Assembly: GCA_021769545.1 (NCBI GenBank)
Contig: JAETSS010000066.1
Span: 1-7,018 of the forward strand
From: Eubacterium sp.
GTDB lineage: Bacteria; Bacillota_A; Clostridia; Peptostreptococcales; Anaerovoracaceae
Direction: 5' to 3'
DNA length: 7,018 bases
The notes beneath the pieces were generated by a model that was not told the DNA's origin, did no database searches, and saw only the letters and a program-made list of their open reading frames with translations. A program made the position numbers and the translations under genes. Below, one piece after another: positions 1 through 5,612 of the stretch (positions within the stretch are counted from its first letter, which is position 1; each line of letters starts with the position of its first letter).

Positions 1-297
1 AAAGTCCTGATAGTTTGCCTTTACTGCCAGAGCTGCATCAAGTACTATAGGTGCGAATCTGATAGGAAGAGCGTTTACGATGAGGTCTACACCCTGTGCT
101 GCCTCGATGATGCTGTTTACATCGTTGGCATCAACGTATGCGCCCTCTGCCTTCTTTAAGATCTTTACAAGCTCGTCTACAGCCTTGTGATCCGCATCGG
201 CACAGATGATCTTTTCAACGTTTGCTTCTTCGTCCATTCTCTGAGCTACAGTCGAGCCCTGTGCTCCTGTTCCCAGTACAAGAATTTTTTTACCCAT
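1..297 (-). CDS. Saccharopine dehydrogenase-like NAD(P)-dependent oxidoreductase (N-terminal part)
   Basis: Only the first 99 codons are present; the gene leaves the window at base 1. The protein opens with a classic Rossmann fold: strand KKILVLG, then GTGAQG (residues 9-14, a GxGxxG dinucleotide loop), and a second strand ending in the acidic stretch CADAD (32-36), which favours NAD over NADP. Residues 68-99 (QGVDLIVNALPIR, then VLDAALAVKANYQDF) match the pattern of the saccharopine dehydrogenase NADP-binding family, where this loop precedes the catalytic domain. The ATG start has AAAGGAG nine bases upstream (307-313). It lies 45 bases after the permease stop with no terminator between, so the two are probably co-transcribed. 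Family members include lysine 6-dehydrogenase, saccharopine reductase, carboxynorspermidine dehydrogenase and uncharacterised proteins; the substrate-binding half is missing, so the substrate cannot be named. The family call is fairly secure, the reaction is not. Confidence 0.85.
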   Translation of the reverse strand, partial: MGKKILVLGTGAQGSTVAQRMDEEANVEKIICADADHKAVDELVKILKKAEGAYVDANDVNSIIEAAQGVDLIVNALPIRFAPIVLDAALAVKANYQDF

Positions 298-342
298 TTG
301 AGATTGCTCCTTTCTCATCTCTGATTATAATAATTGACTGTT

Positions 343-2094
343 TTATTTATTTTCTCCGGGATATGTCCCGTGAAGTTCTTTTATCATTGCATCAAGTTTA
401 TGTTTTCGCATCGGTTCAAGCCTTCTAAGCTGTTCTCCTTCTGTCTTTTTTCCTATATACCAGAGGATGACGCCGATCACCAGCAACGCTACGCCAAGCC
501 ATCTGCAGAGATCTATCATCGCATTGAAATTGCTGAACAGACCGCTTCCGTATTCTTCTAGATAATACTCGACGCCATAGCTCCCGTCGTACCAGCTTAG
601 GATAAAGGAACCGACGAATCCGGTAATACCCGACAGAATGACGAATACTCCGATATCCCTTAAGTCTCCGACACCAAGCTTTGTTTTGCTGTTTAGAGGA
701 TATTCCTCGGGATCGTCCTTGACCCTTCCTTTAAATCCCCATTTGCATATCAGGTAGAGGACGAGGCTTATTGCGAGGATGAGATATCCTACAACGAAGT
801 ATTCCGTGCCGTTTATATAAAGGGCGATGATGCATATCGCTACTACAAGTCCCGTAAAGGTGATAAGTCCTGCCGTGCCTCCCGGCATTACCGTAAGACC
901 CATGGCCTTTCTGTCTTCTACAGGGTATTCCTTTCGGACCTTGACGATACATGCAGCAAGGGCCAGATAAAGGAACAGCTGTATAGGTGTCGTTGCCATT
1001 ACAAGTGTCGCAAAGTCGAACTTGCATGTGATAGCCGTGAATATCGCAAGCAGTATGATGGATACCACCGGAACTCCCCGCTTGTCCACCTTTGCCATGA
1101 ACCTCGGGAACATGTGATCATCCGCCATTACGAAGAAGGCTCTTGATCCGTGCGCTATATATGAACAGAATATAGAGCAGTTTGACAGTACGGCTACCAG
1201 TATGAACAGAAGCCCTGCCCATGAACCGAGATTCTGGATAAGCACATCGGCATAACCCACCGTGCCTGCACCCGAGTCTGTATTCCATGCGCTCCATGAA
1301 CCTATGGCAGCCAAGGCAGCCAGTGTAGGAAGCACATATGATAATGCGATAACGGGTTGTGATATCCTCATAGCCTTCGGTATAACCTGCGGATTGTTCA
1401 GTTCGCCTGCCATATTAGACATGCATTCATATCCGCAGTACATCCAGATGATGATGCTGATTCCGCCGCCGATAGAGTGAAGCACGCCTTCGTCTTCATT
1501 ATACATAGGAGTCATCGGATTGTAATTCCAGTTTACGAGACCCACTACGGTGACAGCGAGAAAGGCTACGATGACTATTACCGTGAAGATCGTTTCAAGC
1601 TTTTCAAGTGAATTCAGCCCTATAAGATTTATAATGGTGAAAACCGCAACTACAGCAAGCTTTACCAGGTATTCGGCAGTTTCACTCATAGGTATGTATT
1701 TTGCGGCATATCCTGCCACCAGAGCACAGTACTGTGCCTGACAGAGCCATGTTGTGGCTCCTGACCAGAAGCCTGCCTGCCACCCCCAGAATTCGCCGAG
1801 GGATTCTCGTGCCCAGGAGTAGATACCGCCTTCGGTAGGATATAATGAACCGAGTTCCCCTACCATTTCACTGAGCGGGAATGCCCATATGAACGGGAAT
1901 GCCACCAGCATTATCAGGGTAAGTCCCGGACCGCTCGCCGAGATAGCTTCTTCTATACCGAATGCACCGGCAGCAACGAATGAAAAAATCAATGCTACTA
2001 CGCCGACCAGCGACATTGTCGTCTTTTTCAGAGCCGCTGTGTTCTTCTTTGTGTCTGCAGCGGGTAAGACTCCGCTGCCTTGATCTTGACTCAA
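343..2094 (-). CDS. APC-superfamily amino acid/polyamine permease with extended C-terminus
   Basis: This 583-residue polytopic inner-membrane transporter probably carries an amino acid or polyamine. The N-terminal half is typical of the amino acid-polyamine-organocation superfamily: a broken first helix around AAGAFGIEEAISASGPG (41-57), then SEMVGELGSLYPTEGGIYSW (75-94). That region recalls LAT/polyamine-uptake-type permeases. I see about 14 hydrophobic segments: roughly 28-53, 58-75, 101-130, 140-160, 166-188, 205-226, 246-268, 288-312, 343-358, 362-385, 408-428, 432-452, 480-502 and 530-548. Canonical members have 12 and are about 430-500 residues long, so the last two helices and the basic cytoplasmic tail (549-583) are extra. 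The start is TTG, chosen because AAGGAGGG lies six bases upstream and an in-frame TAA closes the frame just before it; the next candidate, Met27, has no such site. It is first in a probable operon with the dehydrogenase-like gene. Substrate is unknown. Confidence 0.9.
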   Translation of the reverse strand: MSQDQGSGVLPAADTKKNTAALKKTTMSLVGVVALIFSFVAAGAFGIEEAISASGPGLTLIMLVAFPFIWAFPLSEMVGELGSLYPTEGGIYSWARESLGEFWGWQAGFWSGATTWLCQAQYCALVAGYAAKYIPMSETAEYLVKLAVVAVFTIINLIGLNSLEKLETIFTVIVIVAFLAVTVVGLVNWNYNPMTPMYNEDEGVLHSIGGGISIIIWMYCGYECMSNMAGELNNPQVIPKAMRISQPVIALSYVLPTLAALAAIGSWSAWNTDSGAGTVGYADVLIQNLGSWAGLLFILVAVLSNCSIFCSYIAHGSRAFFVMADDHMFPRFMAKVDKRGVPVVSIILLAIFTAITCKFDFATLVMATTPIQLFLYLALAACIVKVRKEYPVEDRKAMGLTVMPGGTAGLITFTGLVVAICIIALYINGTEYFVVGYLILAISLVLYLICKWGFKGRVKDDPEEYPLNSKTKLGVGDLRDIGVFVILSGITGFVGSFILSWYDGSYGVEYYLEEYGSGLFSNFNAMIDLCRWLGVALLVIGVILWYIGKKTEGEQLRRLEPMRKHKLDAMIKELHGTYPGENK

Positions 2095-2100
2095 CTCAAA

Positions 2101-2108
2101 CCCTCCTT
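2101..2108 (-). promoter_or_regulatory. Strong ribosome binding site fixing the TTG start of the permease
   Basis: The minus strand reads AAGGAGGG followed by TTTGAG and then TTG. The match to the 16S anti-Shine-Dalgarno sequence is near perfect, with a six-base spacer. An in-frame TAA lies at 2107-2109, overlapping the site, so no start further upstream is possible in this frame. Confidence 0.8.
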
Positions 2109-2132
2109 ACTTAATTATGATGATGTTAGTAT

Positions 2133-2156
2133 GGTTCCGACATGGTCATGTGGACC
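2133..2156 (-). promoter_or_regulatory. Imperfect dyad or leader hairpin upstream of the permease
   Basis: On the minus strand GGTCCACAT can pair with ATGTcGGaACC across the four-base loop GACC. This gives nine base pairs interrupted by two single-base bulges. It ends about 25 bases before the permease ribosome binding site, so it could be an mRNA leader hairpin or a DNA operator. There is no U-tract, so it is not a terminator. Confidence 0.35.
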
Positions 2157-2260
2157 GCTGTTTTAGCTGTAACCATTTTGTCGCATTTTATTGCAGGAGA
2201 CAATACCACTGTAGTGTCATATAGGGTAACATTCTTAGTATCATCCCCGGGACTAGATGA

Positions 2261-2280
2261 GGTATCATATATATGATACC
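2261..2280. promoter_or_regulatory. Perfect 20-base palindrome, candidate operator
   Basis: GGTATCATATATATGATACC is identical to its own reverse complement. A further direct copy of the half-site core GTATCAT lies at 2238-2244, 24 bases from the copy inside the palindrome. The element sits about 170 bases upstream of the permease start and beyond the regulator's terminator. No U-tract follows on either strand, so it is not a terminator. A dimeric regulator binding here is the simplest reading; the adjacent LuxR-type protein is a candidate, but nothing in the sequence proves that pairing. Confidence 0.5.
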
Positions 2281-2370
2281 AAAGGGTAATAAGGGTATGG
2301 AAAGCCCGGAAAATAGGGGTTTCGGAGTTTTGAGCGTTGCTCTTACGGATCATGGGCCTGAATTTTTCGC

Positions 2371-2396
2371 AAAAAAATACCGCCATGGGGCGGTAT
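2371..2396 (-). terminator. Rho-independent terminator of the LuxR-type regulator gene
   Basis: On the minus strand ATACCGCC, loop CCAT and GGCGGTAT form a perfect eight-base-pair GC-rich stem, followed by an uninterrupted run of seven T. It begins nine bases after the regulator's TGA. On the plus strand no U-tract follows, so it acts only in the minus direction and separates the regulator from the permease operon. Confidence 0.93.
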
Positions 2397-2405
2397 CGTG
2401 CAGGA

Positions 2406-3380
2406 TCATCGATCAAGCTTTGATATCTCGTTTATTATTTCGTGACGGCTCTGCGTTCCCGTTTTTCTTAAGATGCTGCTCATATGCCTCTTTACGGTAT
2501 TTTCCGATATGAAAAGCTCCGTTGCGATCTGCTTATTGCTCATTCCTCTGTTGACAAGCACCAGGACCTCCTTCTCTCTTTCCGAAAGCTTATACTGTCC
2601 GGCTATGATGCTTACGGCAGCTTCGGGAGACGCGGGAGCTTTTACGATCTTAAGGGGATCGTTTTTGTAGAAATAATAGATGAGGAATATGTTCAGGATA
2701 GCATACAGCAGTATCAGCGGATCCATCGCATATATTTCCAGCAGGTTAGCGTCTGTTTTGAACCATGTACTATAATCCCAATATGCTATCCATCCCATGT
2801 AACCTATCAGCAAAAGCACCATGAGAAGGTTGATGTTCCTGCCTGCTCTGTTTTCATATTTTTTGCATATAAGAAAGATGCATCGTATACCTATTACGAT
2901 TATTCCCAGATCATACCCTCCGTTTAGGAGCTGCAGCACTATATTCCAGATGCCGTCATCTACCTGTATGGTGTATGAGCCGTATCTTCCCAGGTAAACG
3001 GAAAGAATCTGTGAGCCTATCAGGTATACAGCGGAAATCGTCACGAGCCATTTAGAGCTGATGGCTTCTTCTATCCCGGCAAATATCATTATCCCATATA
3101 CCCATGAGGTTATCAGGACACAGAACAGCGTGTCCGATAATGTTATAAGTATAAAGATCAGCTGCTGGAAGGCAGGCTCGCCGAGAAAGTAGTAGGTGAT
3201 GAAATCCGTAATCATGTAAAAGAAAATAGAACTGATGAAAAGCAGTATGGCTTTGTTCAGCTTGGTCTTTTCCTTGGTATTCAGGATTATAGTAAGAGTT
3301 AGAGAGGCTCCGCCCAGGATTATTACGGCGATGTATATTAAATTATATATTAGATGAACCTTTTCTGATATGAAATCCAT
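2406..3380 (-). CDS. Membrane-anchored LuxR-type transcriptional regulator (seven TM helices plus C-terminal HTH)
   Basis: This 324-residue protein joins an integral-membrane N-terminal domain to a cytoplasmic DNA-binding domain. Hydrophobic segments lie at about 10-32, 43-65, 73-100, 111-130, 144-171, 182-201 and 214-238. A short linker (239-262) leads to a LuxR/FixJ-type helix-turn-helix at 265-320: LSEREKEVLVLVNRGMSNKQ (265-284) and IATELFISENTVKRHMSSIL (285-304) carry the family signature, with the recognition helix around SENTVKRHMSSIL. There is no receiver, histidine kinase or autoinducer-binding domain, so it looks like a one-component membrane sensor. The ATG start has GGAGAG just upstream. 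The gene has its own promoter and terminator and is divergent from aconitase. Its nearest downstream neighbours are the permease and dehydrogenase, its likeliest targets. The ligand is unknown. The DNA-binding domain is certain; the sensing role is inferred. Confidence 0.92.
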   Translation of the reverse strand: MDFISEKVHLIYNLIYIAVIILGGASLTLTIILNTKEKTKLNKAILLFISSIFFYMITDFITYYFLGEPAFQQLIFILITLSDTLFCVLITSWVYGIMIFAGIEEAISSKWLVTISAVYLIGSQILSVYLGRYGSYTIQVDDGIWNIVLQLLNGGYDLGIIVIGIRCIFLICKKYENRAGRNINLLMVLLLIGYMGWIAYWDYSTWFKTDANLLEIYAMDPLILLYAILNIFLIYYFYKNDPLKIVKAPASPEAAVSIIAGQYKLSEREKEVLVLVNRGMSNKQIATELFISENTVKRHMSSILRKTGTQSRHEIINEISKLDR

Positions 3381-3411
3381 AAACTCTCCGATCTATATAT
3401 AGCACCTGTAT

Positions 3412-3441
3412 ATTATAGTAATTTTTCGCCCTACAAGTCAA
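3412..3441 (-). promoter_or_regulatory. Sigma-A promoter of the LuxR-type regulator gene
   Basis: The minus strand has TTGACT (-35, 3436-3441), an 18-base spacer and a perfect TATAAT (-10, 3412-3417). Transcription would start near 3405, giving a leader of about 25 bases before the ATG at 3380. A ten-base palindrome, CTATATATAG (3393-3402), lies just inside the predicted transcript. Confidence 0.75.
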
Positions 3442-3502
3442 TATCGTGTCGTATAAAAATTGCAGAGATGCATCTGCTGAGTATTTTAACCGTAATTGAC
3501 CG

Positions 3503-3531
3503 TTGACCAGAATGTTGGAAGATTGTATAAT
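3503..3531 (+). promoter_or_regulatory. Sigma-A promoter of the aconitase operon
   Basis: TTGACC (-35, 3503-3508), a 17-base spacer and a perfect TATAAT (-10, 3526-3531) form a near-consensus promoter. A second TTGACC at 3496-3501 gives only a poor 24-base spacing and is probably not used. The transcript would start near 3538, leaving a leader of about 50 bases. The -10 box lies inside the half-site array annotated next, so the promoter is likely to be repressible. Confidence 0.8.
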
Positions 3532-3548
3532 TGTATACAGAAATACAA
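3522..3548. promoter_or_regulatory. Candidate operator: two overlapping TTGTAT/ATACAA dyads on the aconitase promoter
   Basis: ATTGTATA occurs twice in direct tandem (3522-3529 and 3530-3537). TTGTAT half-sites at 3523-3528 and 3531-3536 are each matched by an inverted half-site 12 bases on: ATACAG at 3535-3540 (one mismatch) and ATACAA at 3543-3548. The result is two dyads with the same six-base gap, offset by eight bases, with TGTATACA (3532-3539) in the middle. The array covers the -10 box and predicted start point, as expected for a repressor site. GTATAC cores occur in operators of some FCD-type GntR regulators such as UxuR/ExuR, and a GntR-type gene closes this operon, so it is the first candidate binder. 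The symmetry is seen; the binder is inferred. Confidence 0.55.
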
Positions 3549-3587
3549 AATCATATAACAACATAACACCTGGGAGGTAAATACATA

Positions 3588-5510
3588 ATGGGTAAGACAC
3601 TAGCTTATAAAATACTGGAAAATCATCTGGTTGAGGGAAACCTCACGCCGGGCGAGGAGATCACCATTAAGATAGACCAGACTTTGACGCAGGATTCCAC
3701 GGGAACCATGGTTTATCTTCAGCTTGAAGCCATGGAGGTGGACAGAGTCAAGACAGAGCTGTCGGTAGCATATATCGACCACAATACGCTGCAGACAGGC
3801 TTTGAAAACGCCGATGACCACGAATTCATCAAGAGCGTAGCGAGAAGACACGGAGTGCTCTTTTCAAAACCGGGTAACGGCATATGCCATCAGCTTCATC
3901 TTGAGAATTACGGCAAGCCGGGCAAGACTCTTCTCGGTTCCGACAGCCATACGCCTACAGGCGGCGGTCTCGGCATGATCGCCATCGGAGCAGGCGGACT
4001 GGACGTTGCAGTGGCAATGGCAAAGGGCACATACAGCCTGACGGCTCCTAAGGTAGTAAAGGTAGAGCTCAAGGGAGCTTTGAGACCTTGGGTATCTGCA
4101 AAGGACGTTATCCTTTACGTGCTGCAGCAGCTTACTGTAAAGGGCGGCGTAGGCAAGATCATAGAATACACAGGCGAAGGCGTAAAGAGCCTTTCCGTTA
4201 CAGACAGAGCTACCATCACTAACATGGGTGCGGAGCTTGGCGCCACTACATCGGTATTCCCAAGCGATGAGAACACGCTGGCATATTTGAGATCCGAGGG
4301 AAGAGAGGAGGATTATACTCCGCTTGCCGCAGATCCGGACGCAGTATACGACGAAGAACTCATCGTCGATCTTGATGCACTCACTCCGCTGGCAGCAATG
4401 CCTCACAGCCCTGACAACGTAGACAGCATCAGCAACATCGGACAGATCAAGGTGGATCAGGTAGCTATCGGAAGCTGCACCAACTCTTCATATACGGATC
4501 TGATGAAGGTCGCTGCTATATTAAAAGGAAAGAAAGTGCATCCTGACGTGAGCCTCGTAATATCACCGGGATCAAGCAAGATACTTGCAAAGATGGCAGA
4601 AAACGGCGCGCTGGCCGATATCATAAGCTCAGGAGCAAGGATCATAGAAAACGCATGCGGACCATGTATCGGTATGGGACAGTCTCCTAAGTCGGGTGCT
4701 GTTTCACTTAGAACCTTCAACAGAAACTTCAAGGGAAGAAGCGGAACGTTGGATGCCAACGTATACCTCGTAAGCCCTGAGACTGCAGCTATCTCAGCTA
4801 TAAACGGCGTATTGACGGACGGAATGGCAAGCGGAGAGAGCCTGCCTGATATCGCAGCGGTAGACTTTACACCTAACGACAATTTCGTAGTATATCCTGA
4901 GGGCTGCGACAAGAGCAACACAGACGTTGCAATGGGACCTAACATCAAGCCGTTCCCTAGAAACACAGCTCTGCCTGAAAACGTTGAGGCAAAGGTAGTG
5001 CTCCACGCCGGCGATAATATCACTACAGACGATATCATGCCGTCGGATTCGAGACTTCTGCCTTACAGATCCAACATCCCTCATCTTTCCAACTACTGCT
5101 TCGAAAAGATCGACAGCGGCTTCTCGGCAAGATGCAAGGAGGCAGGACAGTGCGTCATCATAGGCGGAGATAACTACGGACAGGGAAGCAGCCGTGAACA
5201 CGCAGCACTGGCACCGCTCTATCTTGGTGTGAAATTCGTAGTTGCCAAGTCGTTTGCGAGGATCCACAGATCGAACCTGATCAACAGCGGTATCCTGCCA
5301 CTGGTATTTGAAAACCCTGCAGATTACGACGATTTCCAGCTGGGCGACGAGCTTGTCATCGAAAATGCACCGCAGCAGGTGAAGAATGAAACTATCCAGG
5401 TGAAGAACGTTACTAAGGGCAAAGTATATAACACCAAGCCTAACTTCTCTGATCTCGAGATCAACATGATATTAAAGGGAGGAAAGATCAACGCCATCAA
5501 GGAAGCATAG
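3588..5510 (+). CDS. acn: Aconitate hydratase (aconitase), Aquifex/clostridial type
   Basis: This cytoplasmic [4Fe-4S] enzyme isomerises citrate to isocitrate through cis-aconitate. It has 640 residues, the usual size for this compact type and shorter than the roughly 890-residue AcnA. The N-terminus (PGEEITIKIDQTLTQDSTGT, 21-40) is typical. Catalytic-domain signatures are GSDSHTPTGGGLGM (117-130), GSCTNSSYTDL (295-305) and NACGPCIGMGQ (355-365). The three cluster-binding cysteines are therefore C297, C357 and C360. The swivel domain follows on the same chain, with GDNYGQGSSREHAAL (527-541) carrying the substrate-binding Ser-Arg. All key residues are intact. The separate swivel subunit of isopropylmalate dehydratase is not needed here, which argues against a leucine-pathway role. 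The ATG has GGGAGGT nine bases upstream. It is first in an operon with isocitrate dehydrogenase and a GntR-type regulator. Function is secure. Confidence 0.97.
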   Translation: MGKTLAYKILENHLVEGNLTPGEEITIKIDQTLTQDSTGTMVYLQLEAMEVDRVKTELSVAYIDHNTLQTGFENADDHEFIKSVARRHGVLFSKPGNGICHQLHLENYGKPGKTLLGSDSHTPTGGGLGMIAIGAGGLDVAVAMAKGTYSLTAPKVVKVELKGALRPWVSAKDVILYVLQQLTVKGGVGKIIEYTGEGVKSLSVTDRATITNMGAELGATTSVFPSDENTLAYLRSEGREEDYTPLAADPDAVYDEELIVDLDALTPLAAMPHSPDNVDSISNIGQIKVDQVAIGSCTNSSYTDLMKVAAILKGKKVHPDVSLVISPGSSKILAKMAENGALADIISSGARIIENACGPCIGMGQSPKSGAVSLRTFNRNFKGRSGTLDANVYLVSPETAAISAINGVLTDGMASGESLPDIAAVDFTPNDNFVVYPEGCDKSNTDVAMGPNIKPFPRNTALPENVEAKVVLHAGDNITTDDIMPSDSRLLPYRSNIPHLSNYCFEKIDSGFSARCKEAGQCVIIGGDNYGQGSSREHAALAPLYLGVKFVVAKSFARIHRSNLINSGILPLVFENPADYDDFQLGDELVIENAPQQVKNETIQVKNVTKGKVYNTKPNFSDLEINMILKGGKINAIKEA

Positions 5511-5514
5511 GAAC

Positions 5515-5533
5515 GCTTAAGGCTGGTTTAAGC
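5515..5533 (+). other. Short hairpin after the aconitase stop
   Basis: GCTTAA (5515-5520) pairs perfectly with TTAAGC (5528-5533) around a seven-base loop, starting four bases after the aconitase TAG. It is AT-rich, weak, and lacks a U-tract, so it is probably not a terminator. The heptamer CTTAAGG within it (5516-5522) recurs at 5598-5604, where it forms part of the next gene's ribosome binding site. Confidence 0.4.
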
Positions 5534-5547
5534 AAGCAGAAGGTATA

Positions 5548-5581
5548 GCGCCGGACTGTCTTTTGTGGCGGTCCGGTGGCG
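5548..5581 (+). other. GC-rich hairpin in the acn-icd intergenic region
   Basis: CCGGAC (5551-5556) pairs with GTCCGG (5571-5576) around a 14-base loop. CGCC (5549-5552) can alternatively pair with GGCG inside the loop (5567-5570) or after the stem (5578-5581), so more than one fold is possible. Only GTTTGG follows, a poor U-tract, so full termination is unlikely. Partial termination, or an RNA processing or stabilising role that sets the aconitase to isocitrate dehydrogenase ratio, is plausible. Confidence 0.5.
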
Positions 5582-5612
5582 TTTGGATAATTGAAAACTT
5601 AAGGAGAACACA

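Larger units (their letters stand above)
2095..2370 (-). other. Gene-free upstream region of the permease operon
   Basis: This stretch lies between the terminator of the LuxR-type regulator gene and the permease start. Neither strand holds a convincing gene: the open frames crossing it have no family resemblance and run into the neighbouring regulator gene. I looked for a lysine riboswitch or another metabolite aptamer and saw no recognisable conserved core and no terminator/antiterminator pair. I found no good -35/-10 pair for the permease on the minus strand; the best -10-like blocks (TAAAAT near 2189, TATCAT inside the palindrome) lack a TTGACA-like partner. This would fit a promoter needing an activator, but it is only an absence of evidence. 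Two symmetric elements are listed separately. Confidence 0.6.

Noticed and set aside
731..1027. Minus-strand open frame inside the permease gene in another frame
   Set aside because: The cysteine-rich product is a shift of the transporter's coding sequence with no start signal.
2095..2370. Possible lysine riboswitch or other aptamer upstream of the permease
   Set aside because: No conserved aptamer core and no terminator/antiterminator pair were visible; the only strong terminator belongs to the upstream regulator gene.
2126..2416. Minus-strand open frame of 96 codons between the permease and the LuxR-type gene
   Set aside because: It runs through the strong terminator stem and the 20-base palindrome, overlaps the regulator's 3' end, shows no domain or hydrophobic pattern, and its composition looks non-coding.
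2484..2927. Plus-strand open frame of 147 codons opposite the LuxR-type gene
   Set aside because: The minus-strand frame encodes an unmistakable LuxR helix-turn-helix in the same bases; the plus frame has no ribosome site or family resemblance.
3496..3501. Upstream TTGACC as an alternative -35 box for the aconitase promoter
   Set aside because: It sits 24 bases from the TATAAT, whereas the second TTGACC at 3503-3508 gives the ideal 17-base spacing.
4457..5267. Minus-strand open frames within aconitase (193 and 157 codons)
   Set aside because: They lie wholly inside a conserved, highly recognisable aconitase coding region and resemble no family I know.
3588..5510. Isopropylmalate or homoaconitate dehydratase instead of aconitase
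   Set aside because: The swivel domain is fused on the same chain, the sequence follows the Aquifex-type aconitase pattern throughout, and the next gene is an isocitrate dehydrogenase with the S-x-N substrate motif.
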